5,592 bases of DNA from CAZNRY01 sp964575675 (GTDB lineage: Bacteria; Eisenbacteria; RBG-16-71-46; CAIMUX01; VGJL01): assembly GCA_964575675.1 (NCBI GenBank), contig CAZNRY010000209.1:1-5592 (forward strand), in the 5' to 3' direction. Positions 1 through 5,592 of the stretch are shown here, in pieces (the first letter of the stretch is position 1; each line of letters starts with the position of its first letter). The position numbers and the translations under genes were made by a program. A model generated the notes under the pieces. That model saw only the letters and a list, made by a program, of their open reading frames with translations, ran no database searches and was not told the DNA's origin.

Positions 1-927
1 GATGGCGCCCGACTTGTTGACCCGCTCTAACGAGAACTCGTCGACCAGCTCGGCCAGGGTGAAGACTTCCCGGTCGTGGCCCGGATTCCATCCGAGGAAG
101 GCGACGAAGTTGACGAGCGCCACCGGGAAATACCCCTGATCGCGGTAATCCTCGACGGCGACGTCCCCCTGCCGCTTGCTCAGCTTCGAGCGATCGGGAT
201 TGAGGAGCAGCGGGAGGTGGGCGAACTGCGGCAGCTCGAAGCCGAGGGCGCGATAGAGGAGCAGATGTTTCGGCGTGCTCGTGAGCCACTCCTCGCCCCG
301 GATCACGTGGCTGATCTCCATCTCGTGATCATCGACCACGTTGGCGAGGTGGTAGGTCGGAAACCCATCCGACTTGACGAGGACCTGATCGTCGATCTGT
401 GCGGTTGCGAACTCGACCCTACCCCGCACGAGATCCTCGACGACGATCGTCTCGTTCTCGGGAACCGCCAGGCGGACGGTGTGGGGCGTCCCGGCGTCGA
501 GCTTCGCCTCGGTCTCTTCTCGCGCGAGGCGGCGGCACGCGCCGTCGTACTTCGTCTCGGTCTTTCCTTCCCGCATCGCCTTCAGCCGCTCGGGGGTGCA
601 GAAGCAACGATACGCATGGCCGGAGGCGAGGAGCCGTTCGGAGGCTTTCTGGTAGAGGGCGAGGCGCTCCGATTGCCGATAGGGACCGTGGGGACCTCCC
701 ACCTCGGGCCCCTCGTCGTAATCGAGTCCCGCCCACTTCAGGGAATCGATCAGCTTCTCGATCGCCCCCGGCACGAAGCGTGTCTGGTCGGTGTCCTCGA
801 TGCGCAGGACGAAGGTCCCCCCGTGCTTGCGCGCGAAGAGATAGTTGTAGAGCGCGGTCCGCAGGCCGCCCACGTGCAGGTAGCCGGTCGGACTCGGCGC
901 GAAGCGGACGCGAATCGGCGCGGTCAT
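1..927 (-). CDS. gltX: Glutamyl-tRNA synthetase, N-terminal 309 codons (3' end outside window)
   Basis: This enzyme attaches glutamate to tRNA-Glu in the cytoplasm using ATP. The minus strand reads without a stop from ATG (925-927) to the window edge. The start MTAPIRVRFAPSPTGYLHVG is typical of bacterial GluRS, with the class I signature as H18-V19-G20-G21. The sequence LRIEDTD follows at residues 41-47. The second signature, K248-L249-S250-K251-R252, is the KMSKS equivalent. A CxC (C108, C110) followed by a Tyr-x3-Cys (YDGAC) matches the zinc site of E. coli-type GluRS. Bacterial GluRS is usually about 470-500 aa, so roughly the last 170 residues, including most of the anticodon-binding region, are missing from view. 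A GGGAG ribosome binding site (935-939) lies 7 nt upstream of the ATG. Because a GlnRS is encoded next door, this is probably a discriminating GluRS, but the residues that would decide this lie outside the window. Family assignment is very secure. Confidence 0.97.
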   Translation of the reverse strand, partial: MTAPIRVRFAPSPTGYLHVGGLRTALYNYLFARKHGGTFVLRIEDTDQTRFVPGAIEKLIDSLKWAGLDYDEGPEVGGPHGPYRQSERLALYQKASERLLASGHAYRCFCTPERLKAMREGKTETKYDGACRRLAREETEAKLDAGTPHTVRLAVPENETIVVEDLVRGRVEFATAQIDDQVLVKSDGFPTYHLANVVDDHEMEISHVIRGEEWLTSTPKHLLLYRALGFELPQFAHLPLLLNPDRSKLSKRQGDVAVEDYRDQGYFPVALVNFVAFLGWNPGHDREVFTLAELVDEFSLERVNKSGAI

Positions 928-990
928 CGGATCACTCCCGGCGGAGCGCCGTCCGTCCGCGTGAGTGCGGGGACGCCTCCGGACGGGCGA

Positions 991-1019
991 ACGATAGCAG
1001 CGGGCCGCGTGCGCGACAA
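991..1019 (-). promoter_or_regulatory. Probable sigma70 promoter of gltX
   Basis: On the minus strand TTGTCG (1014-1019) is followed after exactly 17 nt by TATCGT (991-996). Each hexamer matches four of six consensus bases. Transcription would begin near 984, leaving a leader of about 57 nt before the gltX ATG. The position between the divergent genes and the exact spacing support it. There is no experimental evidence. Confidence 0.5.
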
Positions 1020-1062
1020 CGCATCTCCTGCGCGAGCGAGCTTCGGCGCGCCGGCCGCGGCG

Positions 1063-1091
1063 TTGACACCCCTCCGGCCCTCCCCTAAGGT
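1063..1091 (+). promoter_or_regulatory. Probable sigma70 promoter of glnS
   Basis: A perfect -35 box TTGACA (1063-1068) is followed after 17 nt by TAAGGT (1086-1091). The -10 box is weak in the middle but keeps the first T, the second A and the last T. Transcription would start near 1098, about 50 nt before the glnS ATG. It points away from the gltX promoter, and the two -35 boxes are separated by 43 bp. Confidence 0.55.
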
Positions 1092-1146
1092 CCGGGTATT
1101 CACGGATGATCAGTGGAATCCGCATCAACGCGGGAGTGCGAATCTC

Positions 1147-2847
1147 ATGACGCCAGACGATCCAGCGAACGCGGTCGAATCGGTCGATTTCATCCGCACT
1201 TTCATCAAGGAAGATCTCGCTGCCGGCAGGATGAAGGAGATCGTGACCCGCTTTCCCCCGGAGCCGAACGGATACCTCCACATCGGGCACGCGAAAGCCT
1301 TCAGCCTGGACTTCGGGGTCGCGATCGAGTTCGGCGGGCACTGCAACCTGCGCTTCGACGACACGAACCCGGTCAAAGAGGACGTCGAGTACGTCGAGTC
1401 GATCCAAGAGGACATCCGCTGGCTCGGCTACGATTGGGGCGAGCACCTCTACCACGCATCGGATTACTACGAGCAGCTCTATCAATGGGCCGAGAATCTG
1501 ATCCGCGACGGAAAGGCATATGTCTGCGACCTCTCCCCCGACCAGGTGCGGGAATACCGCGGCACGCTGACCGAAGCGGGAAGGCCGAGTCCGTTCCGCG
1601 ACCGGTCCGCGGACGAGAACCTCGACCTCTTCCGCAGGATGCGCGCCGGCGAGTTCGACGAGGGATCCCGCACGCTGCGGGCGAAGATCGACATGGCCGC
1701 ACCCAACATGAACCTCCGCGACCCGATCATGTACCGGATCATCAAGGCGAGCCATCATCGCACCGGAGATGCGTGGTGCATCTACCCCTCCTACGACTGG
1801 GCCCACGGACAGTCGGACGCGATCGAGGGGATCACCCATTCCCTTTGCTCGCAGGAGTACGAGATCCACCGGCCGCTCTACGACTGGTTCCTGGACCAGC
1901 TCGACCTCCCGCGGCGGCCGCGACAGATCGAGTTCGCGCGCCTGAACCTGAATTACACGGTGATGAGCAAGCGGAAGCTCCTCGAACTCGTACGCGGCGG
2001 GCATGTCTCCGGCTGGGACGATCCGCGGATGCCGACGCTCTGCGGGATGAGGCGGCGCGGCTACACACCCGAGGCGATCAAGGCGTTTCTCGAACGGATC
2101 GGGATGGCGAAGAGGGACTCGACCGTCGACTTCGCCCTGCTCGAGAACTTCGTGCTGGAGGATCTGAACCGCCGCTCCCTGCGCGTGATGGGCGTCCTAC
2201 GGTCGCTGCGCGTCGTCGTCATGAATTACGAGGAGGGTCGGTCGGAAGAGGTCGAGCTCGTGAACAACCCGGAGGACCCGGGCGCCGGGACGCGGAAGGT
2301 CCCCTTCTCGCGCGTCCTCTACATCGATCAGGACGACTTCCGCGAGACGCCGCCGCCGAAGTACTTCCGCCTGGCGCCCGGACGCGAAGTGCGGCTGCGA
2401 GGGGCATACTTCGTCACCTGCACCGAGATCGTGAAGGACCCGAAGAGCGGCGAGATCGTGGAGGTGCGCTGCACCTACGATCCCGCCACGCGCGGCGGAT
2501 CATCTGCCGACGGGCGGAAGGTCCAGGGGACGATCCACTGGGTTTCGGCCGAGCACGCGGTCACGGCCGAGGTGCGCCTCTACGACCACCTCTTCGCGAA
2601 GGAGAATCCGGAGGAGGGAGGCGACTTTCTGGCCAACTTGAATCCGGAGTCTCTCGTGAGGCTTGAGGGATGCGCGATCGAGCCGAGCCTGGCCGAAGCC
2701 GCTCCCGGAACCCGCGTGCAGTTCGAGCGGGTCGGTTACTTCTGCGTGGACACGGTCGACTCCAGACCAGGGAAGCCCGTCTTCAATCGCACCGTCTCGC
2801 TGCGCGATTCGTGGGCCAAGATCGAGGCGGGCGGGAAGAAGAAGTAG
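1147..2847 (+). CDS. glnS: Glutaminyl-tRNA synthetase, complete
   Basis: This class I synthetase charges tRNA-Gln directly with glutamine in the cytoplasm. It is 566 aa, against 554 for the E. coli enzyme as I recall it, and similarity is visible along the whole length. The HIGH signature is at residues 45-48 within PPEPNGYLHIGHAK, and the KMSKS-type signature is V272-M273-S274-K275-R276. Residues equivalent to E. coli substrate-binding positions are kept: R35 (R30), D71 (D66), Y216 (Y211) and C234 (C229). The catalytic domain runs to about residue 340. The rest is the two-barrel anticodon-binding region, with recognisable GRKVQGTIHWVSAEHA and KPVFNRTVSLRDSWAK blocks. The protein ends in a short Lys-rich tail. 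The reading frame is open far upstream, but homology begins only around VDFIRTFIKEDLAAG (from residue 13). The ATG at 1147 has a Shine-Dalgarno sequence (GGGAG, 1132-1136), so I chose it. The gene is divergent from gltX. Bacterial GlnRS is generally thought to derive from eukaryotes by transfer. Identification is near certain. Confidence 0.98.
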   Translation: MTPDDPANAVESVDFIRTFIKEDLAAGRMKEIVTRFPPEPNGYLHIGHAKAFSLDFGVAIEFGGHCNLRFDDTNPVKEDVEYVESIQEDIRWLGYDWGEHLYHASDYYEQLYQWAENLIRDGKAYVCDLSPDQVREYRGTLTEAGRPSPFRDRSADENLDLFRRMRAGEFDEGSRTLRAKIDMAAPNMNLRDPIMYRIIKASHHRTGDAWCIYPSYDWAHGQSDAIEGITHSLCSQEYEIHRPLYDWFLDQLDLPRRPRQIEFARLNLNYTVMSKRKLLELVRGGHVSGWDDPRMPTLCGMRRRGYTPEAIKAFLERIGMAKRDSTVDFALLENFVLEDLNRRSLRVMGVLRSLRVVVMNYEEGRSEEVELVNNPEDPGAGTRKVPFSRVLYIDQDDFRETPPPKYFRLAPGREVRLRGAYFVTCTEIVKDPKSGEIVEVRCTYDPATRGGSSADGRKVQGTIHWVSAEHAVTAEVRLYDHLFAKENPEEGGDFLANLNPESLVRLEGCAIEPSLAEAAPGTRVQFERVGYFCVDTVDSRPGKPVFNRTVSLRDSWAKIEAGGKKK

Positions 2848-2949
2848 GGTGCGGGCGCGAGGGCCGGAGTAGACCCTGCCGGGAGCGCCATCGCGCATCG
2901 GACCACAGCATCAGGCTCGCGCATCCGTTGCTCCTCTTGGTATGGACTA
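2848..2949. other. Convergent intergenic gap
   Basis: This stretch separates the stop codon of glnS from that of the secreted protein gene transcribed toward it. It is only 102 bp and contains no ORF of note. An imperfect inverted repeat (GGCGC at 2854-2858 with GCGCC at 2885-2889, and an inner AGGG/CCCT pair) is present but lacks a T tract, so no terminator is called. Confidence 0.5.
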
Positions 2950-5304
2950 CTACTTCGTCAAGACAACCCGTCCCGTGGCTGTCCCGTTCGCCGTTACGAT
3001 CCGGACAAAGAACACCCCACCCGGCAGGTCTCGGCCGTTCTCGTCGCGGCCGTCCCACCTTGCCACGAAAGAGCCAGCCGGCCGGGATCCCTCGGACAGG
3101 CGCCGAACGAGCGATCCGGACGCGTCGAAGATTTCCACAGTTACAGTCTCGGTCGCTGGTAGCTGATACAGGATCGAAGTTTCTCCGGAGCTAGGAACCG
3201 GAGCTGCAGAGAGAGTCAATCGCGCCGGGTTTTGTGAAGTCTGGTCGGCCGCGGAAGTCGGGCAGGGATTCGGCTCACAGAGATGACCATTCCCCTCGTA
3301 AGTCCCGCCGTAGCCACCGCAGACGGATTGGGTGCAACGCAGGCAGTACCCGGCGAGACAGCAGGCACCTGTCGTACATGGATTGGGATTGCAGGTGGTG
3401 TCCGCGCCCTGCCATATAGCAGAGAGCGGGCAGTTCGCTTGGAGAGTCGCTGTGCAGGTCCCATCCGATTGGCAGCATGCTCCGACCGGCGGGCAAGGAT
3501 TGGGAGCGCAAGTTGAGCCTCCACTTTGCCAGATCCTCGGCGGCACACAGCTAGCCTGCGTGAGGACGACACACGTTCCATCCAAACCACAGCAAGCACC
3601 GCCCGGCGGACAAGGATTGGGCGTGCAAACGGTGGCTCCGCCTTGCCACACGCCCGGCGAATGGCAGTTGGCCAGCGTTGAGACCAGACACGTTCCATCC
3701 TGATGGCAGCAGGTCCCGCCAGGTGGACATGGATTGGGGTTGCAAAATGCACTTCCCCCCTGCCAGGTGCTGGGGGGGAGACACACCGTTTGGTAGCTCA
3801 GGAGGCAGGTTCCATCCTCGGCGCAACATGCTCCGAGGGCGCAGGGATTCGGGCTGCAAGTCGAGCCCGCGCCGAGCCAATTGGTCGGCGATCCACAACT
3901 GACCTGTATGGTGAGCCTACAAGAACCATCCGACTGACAGCACGCGCCGACCGTCGGGCATGGGCTGGGAGCGCAGCTTGTGGCGTTCCCTAGATAAACT
4001 CCAGCATATCCCGCGCACTCGGGTTCAGAAGTGCGGAGGCAATACCCAGCAAGACAGCAGGCCCCGGTCAGACACGGATTGGGATTGCAGACAGAGCCGC
4101 CACCCTGCCAGATCCCTGGTGAGAGGCAATCTGGAACTGAACTCACGGTGCAGGTTCCATCCGGCTGGCAGCAGGCTCCTTGTATAGCCAGGCATGGATA
4201 GGGTTCGCACGAAGTGCCGTACCCCAAAAGATACCCGCCCGCAGCATGACACCCCTCCTGGTTTGAGAGGTAGCAGCTACCATCGTTCAAGCAGCAAGCC
4301 CCTGCCGGATTGAAATCCCTCGGATCCTGGCACCACCACTTCATCCCCGCCTGGGAGGAGTCGGTCGCGCACTCGTGACCCGCGCCACCCGGCCGCAAGT
4401 CGCTCCAGTTGGCACCGACGATGACGCCCTCGACGTTGATTTTCACATCGTTCCATGTTCCGGTCGTGCAATCGCTCTCGGTCGTCACGACGCAGTAGCG
4501 CTGGATGGGATCCCCGGCCCAATAACAGCAGGCGCTGCAGGGGTTGTCACAGATCGTGTCGTCACCCTGGTAGACGCCGGAGAGCGCGTCGCACTCGTTC
4601 TTGGACCCCACGATTACGCACAACGCTGTGTTCAAACAGCACGCTCCGGTCGGCGGAGGCACCGGGCAGGTGTTGGACCCGGTGTCGGCATACCACTTCA
4701 CGCAGCCGAAGCGGGTGATGGCGTCCTCCACGGGCGGGAAGGCGTCGTCGTAGAACTTCGCGTAACCGCCGGTCGGGTTCACGGCGCTGCAGAGGAACGG
4801 CTCCGCAGGAGGACCGCCCGAGAAATCGTCGACCTTGAAGTAGTAGAAGACGAAAAGCGTGCTTCCGGTCACCGGCGTGCCAAAGCCGACCGTGTTGCCG
4901 GAGATGCCGGGTATGGGGTCACCGCCGGGCCATCCCGCATCCGGCACCTCGACGCCTCCCGGGGGGCAGGAACCGTACTTCGTGCTCGGATCGAGGTTGA
5001 CAGCGTCGAAGTTTAGTCCGAAGTAGATGTGGGCAACGGCGGGGGTCGCCTCGGGGACGAACGATGCGAGGAACCAAACTACGGCGGCCGTGTCCTTGTC
5101 GGTGCGGGTGCCGGCGGCCGCGCAGCTTGCCGGCACGCTCAGGGTCGACGTGCAGACGGTCGTCGACAGATAGGTGTACGCGTCGGTCGTGTGGACGACG
5201 ATCGAACCGCCGCCATTGCGACCAGCAGAGGCTCTCGGAACTGCGGGACCCAAGAGAGTCAGGATTGAGCCCAGGACCATGGCGGCAAGAAGCAGGAACT
5301 TCAT
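2950..5304 (-). CDS. Secreted cysteine-rich modular protein with FlgD-Ig/type IX-like C-terminal tail
   Basis: The function is unknown. The 784-aa product starts with a clear Sec signal peptide: K2, then a hydrophobic core to about residue 19, with predicted cleavage after A25-S26-A27. Residues 28 to about 218 form a domain I do not recognise, rich in Gly, Pro, Tyr and Phe with six cysteines. Residues 220-681 are eleven tandem modules, most with the layout CC-x5-C-x7-C-x12/13-C-x4-C. They typically open GACCxxDGTC and close CNPNPC. Residues from about 692 to the end form a beta-sandwich tail of the FlgD-Ig or type IX sorting-like kind (VTVEIFDASGSLVRRL, then WDGRDENGRDLPGG at 750-763, ending GRVVLTK). 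Such tails occur on secreted or surface proteins of Bacteroidota and several uncultured phyla. The even cysteine content suggests extracellular disulfides. The start is supported by a strong ribosome binding site (AAGGGGGG, 5311-5318, 6 nt spacing). The gene appears monocistronic. A surface adhesin or envelope structural role is a guess. Confidence 0.93.
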   Translation of the reverse strand: MKFLLLAAMVLGSILTLLGPAVPRASAGRNGGGSIVVHTTDAYTYLSTTVCTSTLSVPASCAAAGTRTDKDTAAVVWFLASFVPEATPAVAHIYFGLNFDAVNLDPSTKYGSCPPGGVEVPDAGWPGGDPIPGISGNTVGFGTPVTGSTLFVFYYFKVDDFSGGPPAEPFLCSAVNPTGGYAKFYDDAFPPVEDAITRFGCVKWYADTGSNTCPVPPPTGACCLNTALCVIVGSKNECDALSGVYQGDDTICDNPCSACCYWAGDPIQRYCVVTTESDCTTGTWNDVKINVEGVIVGANWSDLRPGGAGHECATDSSQAGMKWWCQDPRDFNPAGACCLNDGSCYLSNQEGCHAAGGYLLGYGTSCEPYPCLAIQGACCQPDGTCTVSSVPDCLSPGIWQGGGSVCNPNPCLTGACCLAGYCLRTSEPECAGYAGVYLGNATSCAPSPCPTVGACCQSDGSCRLTIQVSCGSPTNWLGAGSTCSPNPCALGACCAEDGTCLLSYQTVCLPPSTWQGGSAFCNPNPCPPGGTCCHQDGTCLVSTLANCHSPGVWQGGATVCTPNPCPPGGACCGLDGTCVVLTQASCVPPRIWQSGGSTCAPNPCPPVGACCQSDGTCTATLQANCPLSAIWQGADTTCNPNPCTTGACCLAGYCLRCTQSVCGGYGGTYEGNGHLCEPNPCPTSAADQTSQNPARLTLSAAPVPSSGETSILYQLPATETVTVEIFDASGSLVRRLSEGSRPAGSFVARWDGRDENGRDLPGGVFFVRIVTANGTATGRVVLTK
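3262..4647 (-). repeat. Eleven tandem cysteine-rich coding modules
   Basis: The modules span residues 220-256, 257-334, 335-371, 376-411, 414-449, 453-488, 491-526, 530-565, 569-604, 608-643 and 646-681. The regular ones repeat every 38-41 residues (about 114-123 bp) with 2-4 residue linkers such as PPG, PPV, PTV, LT or TT. Each has a CC pair plus four further cysteines. A tryptophan or tyrosine about six residues past the fourth cysteine is frequent (IWQGG, VWQGG, VYLGN). Module 2 is stretched to 78 residues. Modules 5 and 11 form a distinct subtype (GACCLAGYCLR). At DNA level 4037-4090 and 3341-3394 match at 46 of 54 bases by hand alignment. I cannot name a database family for the module. 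Confidence 0.93.
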
Positions 5305-5310
5305 GTGCGG

Positions 5311-5318
5311 CCCCCCTT
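5311..5318 (-). promoter_or_regulatory. Strong ribosome binding site of the secreted protein gene
   Basis: On the minus strand AAGGGGGG lies 6 nt before the ATG at 5302-5304. This fixes the start. The next in-frame ATG, at residue 9, would remove half of the signal peptide. Confidence 0.75.
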
Positions 5319-5391
5319 CAGCGGAAGCGTCGGAATGACACGCAGACGCCCTACCCTTCGTTCACGGTCGAAGTGGATCGAAAGCAGCTAG

Positions 5392-5400
5392 ATTCTACCA
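5392..5400 (-). promoter_or_regulatory. Possible extended -10 promoter of the secreted protein gene
   Basis: The minus strand reads TGG-TAGAAT, an extended -10 (TGn) element with five of six -10 matches. The -35 position (about 5415-5420) reads ACGGGT and is poor. Transcription would begin near 5385, giving a leader of about 80 nt. A small palindrome overlaps the -35 position. Confidence 0.4.
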
Positions 5401-5407
5401 TGGCGGG

Positions 5408-5418
5408 GGGTGACACCC
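5408..5418. promoter_or_regulatory. Small perfect palindrome, possible operator
   Basis: GGGTG-A-CACCC is an 11-bp dyad. It lies 8 bp upstream of the extended -10 element of the secreted protein gene and overlaps where a -35 box would be, a usual place for an operator. It is short enough to arise by chance. Confidence 0.25.
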
Positions 5419-5469
5419 GTTGACGCAGGCTGAAACAGGGCGGGTGCTGATTTCCCCTTATCGAGATTT

Positions 5470-5492
5470 GTTACCCCAGGTGTTACCCCGGG
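5470..5492. repeat. Tandem GTTACCCC direct repeat
   Basis: GTTACCCCAGG (5470-5480) and GTTACCCCGGG (5482-5492) are two 11-bp copies differing at one base, 12 bp apart start to start. On the minus strand they read as two GGGGTAAC units just downstream of the tRNA-Gln terminator. They may be a protein-binding site, for example an integrase arm-type or regulator site, but no such protein is encoded in the window. Confidence 0.6.
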
Positions 5493-5503
5493 CCAATTGA
5501 GAA

Positions 5504-5529
5504 GCCCGACCGGGGTTTCCCGATCGGGC
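5504..5529 (-). terminator. Hairpin terminator downstream of tRNA-Gln
   Basis: The minus-strand transcript folds GCCCGATCGGG-AAAC-CCCGGTCGGGC into an 11-bp stem with a four-base loop. One pair is a G-U wobble that becomes an A-C mismatch on the plus strand, so the hairpin is best formed in the tRNA transcript. The following TTCTC is only moderately T-rich. It begins 20 nt after the tRNA CCA end. Confidence 0.7.
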
Positions 5530-5548
5530 CAACTCATTATCTTGTAAC

Positions 5549-5592
5549 TGGCTGGGGAGCAGGGACTCGAACCCCGGTTCCATGATCCAGAG
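5549..5592 (-). tRNA. tRNA-Gln (anticodon CUG), 3' part only
   Basis: The minus strand enters inside the anticodon loop as CTCTGGA, giving U33, anticodon C34-U35-G36 and purine 37. A 3' anticodon-stem strand TCATG and a four-base variable loop GAAC follow. The T arm is a CGGGG/CCCTG stem around TTCGAGT. The 3' acceptor strand is CTCCCCA, then discriminator G (5552) and an encoded CCA (5549-5551). Acceptor CCCCA with G73 is characteristic of tRNA-Gln, whose 5' end is usually UGGGG. The 5' half (acceptor, D arm, anticodon 5' stem) lies outside the window. It is the cognate substrate of the GlnRS encoded about 2.7 kb away. Confidence 0.9.

Larger units (their letters stand above)
928..1146. promoter_or_regulatory. 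Divergent gltX/glnS control region
   Basis: This 219-bp gap separates two head-to-head synthetase genes. It holds one promoter candidate per direction and a Shine-Dalgarno sequence for each gene: GGGAG at 1132-1136 for glnS (10 nt spacing) and GGGAG at 935-939 on the minus strand for gltX (7 nt spacing). I saw no T-box-like or attenuator structure and no obvious dyad operator between the two -35 boxes. Shared regulation is possible but not shown. Confidence 0.6.

Noticed and set aside
76..1146. Long open frame continuous with glnS that would make a 923-aa protein
   Set aside because: The first 357 codons are the antisense of gltX in a GC-rich genome and show no GlnRS-like sequence. GlnRS homology begins after the ATG at 1147, which has its own ribosome binding site and a promoter upstream.
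928..1146. T-box or attenuator leader before a synthetase gene
   Set aside because: The leaders are only about 50-57 nt and show no specifier-loop, antiterminator or leader-peptide features.
1113..2666. 517-codon plus-strand open frame overlapping glnS
   Set aside because: It is an Arg/Pro/Gly-rich shadow in another frame of glnS with no domain features.
2854..2889. Inverted repeat after glnS as a terminator
   Set aside because: The arms are only 5 bp with a smaller inner pair and a 7-nt asymmetric bulge, and no T tract follows on either strand.
3262..4647. Regular DNA repeats as a CRISPR array
   Set aside because: The periodicity is about 117 bp, diverged and in frame, and it encodes conserved cysteine modules in an intact ORF.
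4375..5016. 213-codon plus-strand open frame opposite the secreted protein gene
   Set aside because: It lies wholly antisense to the N-terminal domain and first modules. Its composition is that of a shadow frame and it has no convincing ribosome binding site.

Overview
The window is a high-GC bacterial chromosome fragment whose recognisable content centres on glutamate and glutamine tRNA charging, plus one large secreted cysteine-rich protein. I infer a Gram-negative bacterium of an uncultured FCB-like or Eisenbacteria-like lineage. The reasons are the co-occurrence of GluRS and a true GlnRS, and a secreted protein ending in a FlgD-Ig/type IX-like tail. The tandem 'GACC..DG.C' modules of that protein are a style I recall from such lineages and from Planctomycetes. 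This assignment is an inference and could not be tested here.

Layout: positions 1-927 (minus strand) hold the N-terminal 309 codons of glutamyl-tRNA synthetase (gltX), cut by the left edge. Positions 928-1146 are a divergent control region with one good sigma70-type promoter pointing each way. Positions 1147-2847 (plus) hold a complete glutaminyl-tRNA synthetase (glnS, 566 aa). A convergent gap of about 100 bp without a convincing terminator follows. Positions 2950-5304 (minus) encode a 784-aa secreted protein with a signal peptide, a unique N-terminal domain, eleven cysteine-rich modules of about 38 residues and a C-terminal beta-sandwich tail. Positions 5305-5548 are intergenic and contain a probable promoter, a small palindrome, a tandem GTTACCCC repeat and a strong hairpin terminator. 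Positions 5549-5592 (minus) are the 3' half of a tRNA-Gln with anticodon CUG, cut by the right edge.

The synthetases and the tRNA fit together functionally. The GlnRS charges tRNA-Gln directly, so the GluRS is expected to be the discriminating type that leaves tRNA-Gln alone. The secreted protein has no visible link to translation. Its modular array, with a second-order repeat pattern, is the least explained item in the window.
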